Below are positions 55,226 through 61,975 of a stretch of 64,000 bases of DNA, piece by piece; the first letter of the stretch is position 1, and each line of letters begins with the position of its first letter. A program made the position numbers and the translations under genes. The DNA lies in NCBI GenBank assembly GCA_963833495.1, contig CAWHYJ010000001.1:1-64000 (forward strand). Reading direction: 5' to 3'. The notes under the pieces were generated by a model. It saw only the letters and a program-made list of their open reading frames with translations, made no database searches and was not told where the DNA came from. This DNA is from Fodinibacter sp963833495. GTDB taxonomy: Bacteria; Actinomycetota; Actinomycetes; Actinomycetales; Dermatophilaceae.

Positions 55226-56425
55226 TCAGCTGACTACGCGGTAGCGCTCCATCATGCCGGCCACGATGTGGTCGTTGACGTGGCAGTGGAACAGCCAGGT
55301 GCCGGGGTCATCGGGCACCATGTCACTGACCATCATCATTCCGGGCTCGAGCTGGATCATGTCGCTGCGCATCCCGGCGGTCGTCACGGTGTTGCCGTGC
55401 CAATGCGGAGTGTGCAAGTCGACCTCGGTGCCGAGCGTGAACGTGTACCAGCGCACGCGCTGACCCACGCGAACGGTCTTCATCGGGCCGTTGCCGTAGA
55501 CGTAGCCGTTGATGGAGTGCATCAGGTTGCTCTCCTCGAAGGCGTCCTCGTCGGCGGCCGGGATGCTGTGCGGCGCACCGGCCAGCACCTGGAGGTTCTT
55601 CTCGAGGTAGGGGCTCTCGTTCTCGTTCTCGACGGTGAAGTAGGAGAAGATCTCGCGGTCCACGTCGGTCGGCATGGCGGTCGCTGGGTCGGCCATCGCC
55701 TTGGCGGTGATCACCATCGGCCCGATCAGGCCCGCGTTGGTGTCGGCGACCTCGTCGGTGTGCGAGTGGTACATCCACAGAACCGAGGAGCCGTCCATCG
55801 GGCCTGGGCCGGCCCGCTCGGGAACGTCCCAGTTGTAGGTGTACGTCGTGCCCGGGGCCACTGCGTCGTCATCCTTGGCCGCCCCCGAGGTGCCGTCGGA
55901 GTATGGCGCACCTTCGCTGTTCTTCTTGTAGAAGACGCCGTGCGGGTGGACCGAGGCCGGGTACGGCGTGTTGTTGCGGAACACGACCTTGATGGTGTCG
56001 CCCACCGCGGCCCGGATCACCGGTCCGAGCATTCCGAGCGTGTCGTCACAGACGCGAGCCGTGACCGGGCACGATGCTGGTGTCGGGATCCGCTGAGTGA
56101 AGCTGGCATCGGTGTAGGCACGGTAGAGCGACTTCCAGTACGCGTGCCCGATCCGGTTGGGGCCCTGCTCGGTGAACACCTGCTGCTCGGGCGTGAACGC
56201 CTTGCCCGTGATGTCGTTCTTGCCGTCGGGCGCGTAGTCCCACAGCACCCGGTCTGCGGCGATGTAGTACGTGCGCAGCTGGCCGCTGCTCGCGGCGGCC
56301 GGCGCCGCCATGTGCTCTTGCTGGGCGAGTGGGGAGCCCGCGATCGCCGGCGCGCAGGCCGCCACGACGCTGACGGCCACCCCTGCGACCAGAACCCTCC
56401 AGATGATGCTTCCCCTGCCTGACAT
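55226..56425 (-). CDS. Lipoprotein multicopper oxidase
   Basis: The 399-residue protein has a lipoprotein signal (VAAC, Cys24) and two cupredoxin regions. Copper motifs are HPHG (type 2/3 ligands), WMYHSHTDEV, HTPHWHGNT and the C-terminal HCHVNDHIVAGM that holds type 1 and type 3 ligands. A Met-rich start (HMAAP) and MMMVSDMVP may bind extra copper. It is a two-domain-like secreted laccase or copper oxidase. The ORF is shorter than the usual three-domain CotA type. The oxidised substrate may be Cu(I), Mn, or organics. The downstream sensor pair is a likely regulator. Confidence 0.9.
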   Translation of the reverse strand: MSGRGSIIWRVLVAGVAVSVVAACAPAIAGSPLAQQEHMAAPAAASSGQLRTYYIAADRVLWDYAPDGKNDITGKAFTPEQQVFTEQGPNRIGHAYWKSLYRAYTDASFTQRIPTPASCPVTARVCDDTLGMLGPVIRAAVGDTIKVVFRNNTPYPASVHPHGVFYKKNSEGAPYSDGTSGAAKDDDAVAPGTTYTYNWDVPERAGPGPMDGSSVLWMYHSHTDEVADTNAGLIGPMVITAKAMADPATAMPTDVDREIFSYFTVENENESPYLEKNLQVLAGAPHSIPAADEDAFEESNLMHSINGYVYGNGPMKTVRVGQRVRWYTFTLGTEVDLHTPHWHGNTVTTAGMRSDMIQLEPGMMMVSDMVPDDPGTWLFHCHVNDHIVAGMMERYRVVS

Positions 56426-56817
56426 GTCCCGCTCCTCTCGACGATGCGATTGGCGTTCATGCTGGGCGCGAGTCGCCGTGGGGGCGCCGAACCTGAACGA
56501 GCCGTCATCTGACTGTCAGGTGATCGTCAGGTCACCTGTCGGGGTCAGGGCGCCACGCGAGGCGGAGTCGTGGCTTGTCCTCCTTGCCCGGGCCGTCGGA
56601 GACGCGGCTCCCACCCGGGGAGGCGTGTCGTCCGCCCAAGCCTGGGACCCAGAGGGGTCTGAGCGTGGCGGGCGGCACGGCGCCCGCTCGAGGTCGAGGA
56701 CCCGGTTTTCTGAAACAGGCAACACCGGCCCCTCGGCTGGGCTCCAATGGATGGATGTTGCCGTCGCGGCGCGCTGCGGATGGCAACCAGGGTCCGACCA
56801 TTCAGTCGGGATCGGGC

Positions 56818-56878
56818 CCGGTGGGGCTGCCGAGCCCTCGCGTCGTGCAGGAGGTGCGAGGGCTCGGGGGCCCACCGG
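56818..56878. other. Large nested hairpin
   Basis: CCGAGCCCTCGC (56830-56841) pairs perfectly with GCGAGGGCTCGG (56856-56867), and outer CCGGTGGG pairs with CCCACCGG (56818-56825 with 56871-56878), separated by a small internal loop. A smaller CCGAC/GTCGG hairpin lies 10 bases upstream. It could be part of a non-coding RNA. Confidence 0.6.
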
Positions 56879-56980
56879 CCTGCCGGAACGGGGGCGCGTC
56901 GGGCGCAAGGTTTCCAAAAGGCCGATGACCCACACTCAGGGGCAGGGTCACGAGCTCGCCTCAGGCGTGGCCGAGCGCAT

Positions 56981-57056
56981 CCCGGGGTCACCCTGCATCG
57001 ACCTCGGGACGCGACGAGCGCGTCCCGGGGTCGACCTGCAACGACCTCGGGACGCG
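56981..57056. repeat. Two tandem palindromic repeat units
   Basis: Two units of about 33 nt start at 56981 and 57024 (period 43). The second has GTCCCG at one end and CGGGAC at the other, with inner GGTCG and CGACC arms; the shared block is CGACCTCGGGACGCG. They resemble the 4232 repeats in size and period but not in sequence. Confidence 0.7.
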
Positions 57057-57190
57057 CCCTCGGGCGGCTCCTGAGGCACGACGCCCGGGCGGCCGTCTCC
57101 TTCAGGAAGTGCCAGAGGCGCGGCTGACTGCGCCCTTGGCACTCCTGGCCCACAGCGGGAGGCGGGCCACCCGGCATCCACCCGAGGGGG

Positions 57191-59212
57191 GTGAGCCGGG
57201 CAGCGGTGGCGAGCCCCGACACTCGACGGGTGAGGAGCCACGCCGCCGGACGACCCGCACCCACCGACACCGGGGTCCAGGTGGGCCTGGTGGTGGCCGC
57301 CGCCCAGGTGTCGGGCACCTTCGCCCCTACCCTCGCCCCGCGCAGCGAGGTCGACCAGGGCGCGGTGACCGCCCTGTCGACCGGGCTGCACTACCTGCTC
57401 GCGCTCGGCACCCAGGACGCCCTGCAGGCGGTGGCCGCCGAGCTGGCCCACCTCCCCGTCGCCTCTCGGTGGTCCGACCCCGCCACCCGTCAGCGGGTGC
57501 TCGTCCTCGCAGCCGACCTCGCCGCGATTCCGCTGGGAATCGCCCTGCGGGGCGCGCTCCCGAACCGCCCGGGCGAGGCCATGCTGCGGGGGGCGGCCCG
57601 GCAGACCGGCTGGCGCACGGCATCCACAGGTGTTGCCGCGCTCTCGCTCGAGGCCGCACGCTCCGTGCTCCGCCTCCTCGACGACCGGCTGGATGCCGGG
57701 GGTCGCGTGGCGCGCCTGCCGGTGGCGGTGCCGCTCGGGTTGGGCATCGCGTTCGCCCTCGACCGCCGCCGTCGGGTGCCCCACGACGACGACGGCCGCC
57801 CGAACCCCCAGCCGCCCAAGCTCAGCAGGTCGCTGCTCGTGGCCGGGGGAGTGGAGGGCGGGCTCGCCGCGCTGGCCTACACCGAGCACCTGGTCGCCGC
57901 AGCCGTGGGGTGGCGCCTCGCCGCGCGGTTCCCCGGCGGGCCGCAGGTGTGGCGGCTGGCGACCCACGCGGCATCCGTCGGCGCCCTGGCGGCCGGCACC
58001 TCGGTGGTCTGGTCGCGAGCGATGCACTCGATCGAGGAGGGCGCCGCTGCCGAGGAGTCGGTGCTCGGCGAGGGCGACCCGACCCGCTGGCTCACCCCGA
58101 CGATGAGCGGTGGCCCGGGCAGCCTCGTGCCGTGGAGCACCCTGGGCAAGGAGGGGGCACGCCACATGATCACGTGCGTTCGCACGGAGCCGGTGACCGA
58201 GCGCCCGGCCGGCGTGCCGGACGTCGACCTCTCGATCGTCACGGTGATGGGGACGCCCGCCGTGGCCTCGCCGGTGCAGGTGTTCGTCGGGCTGGACACC
58301 GCCCCGACGCCCGAGGAGCGGGTCGAGCTGGCCCTGGCCGAGATGGAGCGCACCGGCGCGTTCGACCGCTCGCTCCTGGTGCTGGTGTCACCGACCGGCC
58401 TGGGCTACGTCAACTACGTCGCGATGGCGGCCGCGCAGTACCTCACCCTCGGTGACGTCGCCTCGGTGACGGTGCAGTACTCGAACCGACCGTCCCCGCT
58501 GTCGCTGGGCCGCGTGGCGCGCGCCCGAGAGCAGAACCGGCTGCTCTGGCTGCGGGTGCTGGAGGAGCTGCGCCGCCGCCCGGGCCCGCGGCCACGGGTC
58601 GTGCTGTTCGGCGAGAGCCTGGGGGCGCACACCAGCCAGGACGTCTTCCTGCACTCAGGCACGCTGGGTCTCGAGGCGCTCGGTGTCGACCGGGCACTGT
58701 GGCTCGGCACGCCCTACGGCAGCGGGTGGATGCACGAGGTGACCGGCCCTCCGCGCCCCGACGTCGACAAGAGCCGAATCGCCGTGGTCAACGACATCGA
58801 GCAGCTGCACTCAGTGGCCGACCAACGCGGCGGCACCCCGCCGTACGTCCTGCTCAGCCACGACAACGACGGCGTGACCCGCTTCGGCGTCGACCTGCTC
58901 ACGACCGCTCCGGCATGGCTCGGGCCGAACCGGCCCACGGTGGAGCCGGGGCCCGACGGGGCGAGCCCCCGCGGCATCCCGGTGCACCTGCGCTGGCGGC
59001 CCGTCACGTCGTTCTTCCAGACCCTCGTCGACATGAAGAACGCCATGCGGCCGGCGACCTGGGGGGCCTGGGGTCACGACTACCGGCCCGACCTGGCCGG
59101 GTTCGTCAGCGAGGTCTACGGGCTGCCGGCGTCGCCGGAGCAGCTGGCGCGGGTGGAGGCCGCTGTGCGCCAGCGCGAGGAAGCGCGCTGGGAGCTCTAC
59201 CAGGAGGATTGA
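57191..59212 (+). CDS. PF10081-type alpha/beta-hydrolase membrane protein (Rv1069c-like)
   Basis: This 673-residue protein (GTG at 57191 after GAGGGGG) has an N-terminal part with several hydrophobic helices (residues 25-260) and a C-terminal alpha/beta-hydrolase domain, with the nucleophile elbow GESLG and a ALWLGTPYGSGWMHEV region. The arrangement fits actinobacterial proteins named alpha/beta-hydrolase (PF10081 with PF15420), relatives of M. tuberculosis Rv1069c. No substrate is known; membrane lipid or wall modification is plausible. It is convergent with a CPBP protease gene. Confidence 0.82.
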   Translation: MSRAAVASPDTRRVRSHAAGRPAPTDTGVQVGLVVAAAQVSGTFAPTLAPRSEVDQGAVTALSTGLHYLLALGTQDALQAVAAELAHLPVASRWSDPATRQRVLVLAADLAAIPLGIALRGALPNRPGEAMLRGAARQTGWRTASTGVAALSLEAARSVLRLLDDRLDAGGRVARLPVAVPLGLGIAFALDRRRRVPHDDDGRPNPQPPKLSRSLLVAGGVEGGLAALAYTEHLVAAAVGWRLAARFPGGPQVWRLATHAASVGALAAGTSVVWSRAMHSIEEGAAAEESVLGEGDPTRWLTPTMSGGPGSLVPWSTLGKEGARHMITCVRTEPVTERPAGVPDVDLSIVTVMGTPAVASPVQVFVGLDTAPTPEERVELALAEMERTGAFDRSLLVLVSPTGLGYVNYVAMAAAQYLTLGDVASVTVQYSNRPSPLSLGRVARAREQNRLLWLRVLEELRRRPGPRPRVVLFGESLGAHTSQDVFLHSGTLGLEALGVDRALWLGTPYGSGWMHEVTGPPRPDVDKSRIAVVNDIEQLHSVADQRGGTPPYVLLSHDNDGVTRFGVDLLTTAPAWLGPNRPTVEPGPDGASPRGIPVHLRWRPVTSFFQTLVDMKNAMRPATWGAWGHDYRPDLAGFVSEVYGLPASPEQLARVEAAVRQREEARWELYQED

Positions 59213-59228
59213 GCCGCAGCGGTTCTGG

Positions 59229-59957
59229 TCACTCTGGGTGCACGGTCCAGGCCCAGGCGGCGGCGAGGATGCCCAGCCCGTTGGTGGCCCAGTGCAGCAG
59301 GAAGGGCGCGACCAGGCTGCCGCTCTGGTCGCGCAGGACCGCGAACACCGCCCCGGCGAGCGCGGTGAACGCCACCGTGCCCACGACCTGACGGGCGAGG
59401 ATGCCGGGTGCCACGCGCGCGCGGCCCGCGCCACTGCCAGCGGTGTCGCCCTCCGGGTCGGCGGCGTTGGCGCGCGCACCGTCGACCGCCGGCAGCACGT
59501 GCCACAGGCCGAACAGCGCCGAGGTGGCGATGGCCGCCCACAGGGTGCCGTGCTCGACGCCGACCAGCCCCCAGAGCACGCCACGGAACGCCACCTCCTC
59601 GAAGACGACGACACCCAGTGGCACGACGACGAAGGCCCGGCGCGCCGCCCGCAGCGGCCCGACGGCGTGCCGGGCGTCGAGGAAGAGGCCGCGCCAGGCC
59701 GGCACCGCGAGCCCGACGGCGTATCCGGCGATGACGAGTGCGACGGCCGCGCCGCCCCAGGCCAGGCCGGGGACGAGACTCTCGCGACCCAGCCCGAGCT
59801 GCGCCCAGCTCAGCCCGGCCCAGCGGCCCAGCAGCAGCAGGCCGCCGGCGAGCAGCGGCCCGGTGACCGGCTGCCAGCGTGACGGGCCGACGTGCACCCA
59901 GAGGTTGACGGCCGCGAGCACGACCAGGGTGGCGACCAGCGCGAGGGTGGTCGTCAC
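59229..59957 (-). CDS. CPBP-family intramembrane glutamic protease
   Basis: The GTG at 59957 gives 242 residues with about seven membrane helices and CPBP motifs VFEEVAFRGVLWGL (Glu pair), FGLWHVLPA (conserved His) and APFLLHWATNGLGIL (the last His/Asn). It is the second CPBP protein in the window (see 37520), with low similarity outside the motifs. Its role is unknown. Confidence 0.85.
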   Translation of the reverse strand: MTTTLALVATLVVLAAVNLWVHVGPSRWQPVTGPLLAGGLLLLGRWAGLSWAQLGLGRESLVPGLAWGGAAVALVIAGYAVGLAVPAWRGLFLDARHAVGPLRAARRAFVVVPLGVVVFEEVAFRGVLWGLVGVEHGTLWAAIATSALFGLWHVLPAVDGARANAADPEGDTAGSGAGRARVAPGILARQVVGTVAFTALAGAVFAVLRDQSGSLVAPFLLHWATNGLGILAAAWAWTVHPE

Positions 59958-60258
59958 CGGGTACGCGCCCGGGTCGCACTCGGCTGGCCCACGGCCGCCA
60001 TGCTCGCACGCCGGGCCAACCGCCCCGGTGGCGCACCGAGAAGCCGGTGGGCTGTGACCCCGGAACGCCTCCCGCAGGAAGAGCCTCGGGACCAGGTGGG
60101 ACCCCGCCCGGCACGCCGATGTCGTGGGTGATTGCCACACATCCGGAATGAAAACCACAAACACGGGTGCCCGTATCGCTTTACATGACCGGTTTTGAGT
60201 GGTTTGATGGTCCGAACGCGGCCCGACGAGGGGCCGCCGGTCAGGACGAGGGAGTCCG
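59958..60258. promoter_or_regulatory. Intergenic with operator of the fructose operon
   Basis: No gene is seen. AAACCAC (60152-60158) and GTGGTTT (60199-60205) are perfect inverted copies 40 bases apart, and two direct GGTTT(T)GA blocks lie at 60191-60208. They flank a TTTACATGACC segment that may be the -10 region. DeoR-type regulators of PTS genes bind repeats of this kind, so these are candidate FruR sites. Confidence 0.5.
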
Positions 60259-61020
60259 ATGTACGCAGCGGAGCGGCAGCAACGGATCATGGCGGAGGCC
60301 CGCCAGGCCGGCCGGGTCGAGGTCACCAGCCTCGCCGACTCCCTCGGGGTCGCCGCCGAGACCGTCCGCCGGGACCTCACCGCGCTGGAGCGCCGCGGGT
60401 CGCTGCGCCGGGTGCACGGCGGTGCGATCCCGGTCGAGCGCCTCGAGCTCGAGCCCACCCTCGCCGCCCGCTCGGGTCGCCTCGCCGACGTCAAGCGGCG
60501 CATCGCCGCCCGGGTGCTCGACGAGCTGCCCGCCGGCGGCACGGTGCTCCTCGACTCCGGCTCCACCACGCAGAGCGTCGTGCAGCTGCTGCCGCCCGAC
60601 CTCGACCTCACCGTGCTCACCAACTCCGTCTCGGCCGCCGCGGCCCTGTCGACCCACCCCGGCATCACGCTCTACCTGCTCGGTGGCCGGGTTCGCGGTG
60701 TGACCGGAGCCGCCGTGGGTGACTGGGCCACCAACGCCCTCGACGGCGTCGTCGTCGACGTCGCGGTGATCGGCACCAACGGCTTCTCGGTCGCCCGCGG
60801 GCTCACCACCCCCGACCAGGCAGAGGCGCTGGTCAAGGCCGCGATGGTGCGCTCCGCCCGCCGGGTCGTGCTCGCCACCGACTCCAGCAAGGCCGGTGAC
60901 GACCACCTGCACCGGTTCGCCACCCTGGCCGACGTCGACCTCGTCGTCACCGACACCGACCTCGCCGACGACGTGGCCGCGGAGCTGCGCGCGGCCGGCC
61001 CCGAGGTCGTGACCGCATGA
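60259..61020 (+). CDS. DeoR/GlpR-family regulator of fructose metabolism
   Basis: The 253-residue protein has the DeoR helix-turn-helix (MYAAERQQRIMAEARQAGRVEVTSLADSLGVAAETVRRDLTALERRG, 1-50) and the C-terminal sugar-phosphate-sensing domain with LLDSGSTTQSV, GVVVDVAVIGTNGFS and TPDQAEALVKAAMV. By context it senses fructose 1-phosphate or 1,6-bisphosphate and controls fruK and fruA. Its stop overlaps the fruK start (ATGA), so the three genes form one operon. Confidence 0.92.
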   Translation: MYAAERQQRIMAEARQAGRVEVTSLADSLGVAAETVRRDLTALERRGSLRRVHGGAIPVERLELEPTLAARSGRLADVKRRIAARVLDELPAGGTVLLDSGSTTQSVVQLLPPDLDLTVLTNSVSAAAALSTHPGITLYLLGGRVRGVTGAAVGDWATNALDGVVVDVAVIGTNGFSVARGLTTPDQAEALVKAAMVRSARRVVLATDSSKAGDDHLHRFATLADVDLVVTDTDLADDVAAELRAAGPEVVTA

Positions 61021-61961
61021 TCGTCACCCTGACCCCCAACCCGAGCATCGACCGGGCGATCGTCATCGACGCCCTGCGCCGCGGCGAGGTGCACCGGGCC
61101 ACCTCGAGCCGGGTCGACCCCGGGGGCAAGGGCGTCAACGTCTCGCGGGCGCTGGCCGCCCAGGGGAGCCCCACCATCGCCGTGCTCCCCGCGGGCGGCC
61201 CCGAGGGGCACCTCATGGAGGAGCTGCTCGACGCCGCCGGCGTCGCCCGCCGCAGCGTCCCGGTCGCCGGCGCCCTGCGGATGAACATCAGCGTGCTCGA
61301 GCCCGACGGCACCACCACCAAGCTCAACGAGCCCGGCCCGCAGCTCAGCCCGGCCGAGGTCGACGCCCTGCTCACCGCCACCCTCGAGGCCGCCGCCGGC
61401 GCCGACTGGGTCGTCGGCTGCGGCAGCCTGCCGCCCGGCGCCCCCACCGAGCTGTACGCCGCGCTGGTCACCCGGGTGCGCGAACGCGGCATCCGCGTCG
61501 CCGTCGACTCCTCCGGCACCCCGATGACCGCGGCCGTCGCCGCACGCCCGCACCTCATCAAGCCCAACCACGAGGAGCTCGCCGAGCTGGTCGGGCACCC
61601 GCTGCCCACCCTGGGCGACGTGCACGCCGCGGCCCGCGACCTGGTCGCCGACGGCATCGAGGTCGTCGCCGTGAGCCTCGGCGGCGACGGCGCCCTCCTC
61701 GTCACGGCCGACGAGCTGGTGCACGCCCGCGCCGGCATCACGGCCCCCCTGTCCACCGTGGGCGCCGGCGACTGCATGCTCGCCGGCCTGCTGCACGGTC
61801 TGTCGAGCGGCCGCAGTGCCGCCGACGCCCTGGCCGGTGCCGTCATCTGGGGCGCCGCCGCCGTCACCCTTCCCGGGAGCCGCGTGCCGGCCCCGCACGA
61901 CCTCGACGGCATCTCCGTCGAGGTCACCCGCACCCCGAACCCGTCGCTCGTCCTGCACTGA
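61017..61961 (+). CDS. fruK: 1-phosphofructokinase
   Basis: This 314-residue PfkB-family kinase has MIVTLTPNPSIDRAIVI, the GGKGVNVSRALA glycine motif, LNEPGPQLS, KPNHEEL and the catalytic-Asp motif STVGAGDCMLAGLL. It converts fructose-1-phosphate made by the PTS to fructose-1,6-bisphosphate. It sits between the regulator (overlapping) and fruA (14-bp gap). Confidence 0.95.
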   Translation: MIVTLTPNPSIDRAIVIDALRRGEVHRATSSRVDPGGKGVNVSRALAAQGSPTIAVLPAGGPEGHLMEELLDAAGVARRSVPVAGALRMNISVLEPDGTTTKLNEPGPQLSPAEVDALLTATLEAAAGADWVVGCGSLPPGAPTELYAALVTRVRERGIRVAVDSSGTPMTAAVAARPHLIKPNHEELAELVGHPLPTLGDVHAAARDLVADGIEVVAVSLGGDGALLVTADELVHARAGITAPLSTVGAGDCMLAGLLHGLSSGRSAADALAGAVIWGAAAVTLPGSRVPAPHDLDGISVEVTRTPNPSLVLH

Positions 61962-61975
61962 CCGAAAGGAACACC

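Larger units (their letters stand above)
56426..57190. other. 765-base intergenic region with several structures
   Basis: No protein-coding gene was recognised in either strand. ORFs longer than 100 codons here have composition like chance frames. Contents are the likely oxidase promoter (56440-56560, with GATGATCGTCAGGTGACC-like direct repeats ACTGTCAGGTGATCGTCAGG around 56510), a large nested hairpin at 56818-56878 and two palindromic repeat units at 56981-57056. Confidence 0.6.

Noticed and set aside
56516..56935. 139-codon minus-strand ORF upstream of the oxidase
   Set aside because: Pro/Arg/Ser-rich with no domain, crossing the nested hairpin, and without a ribosome site.
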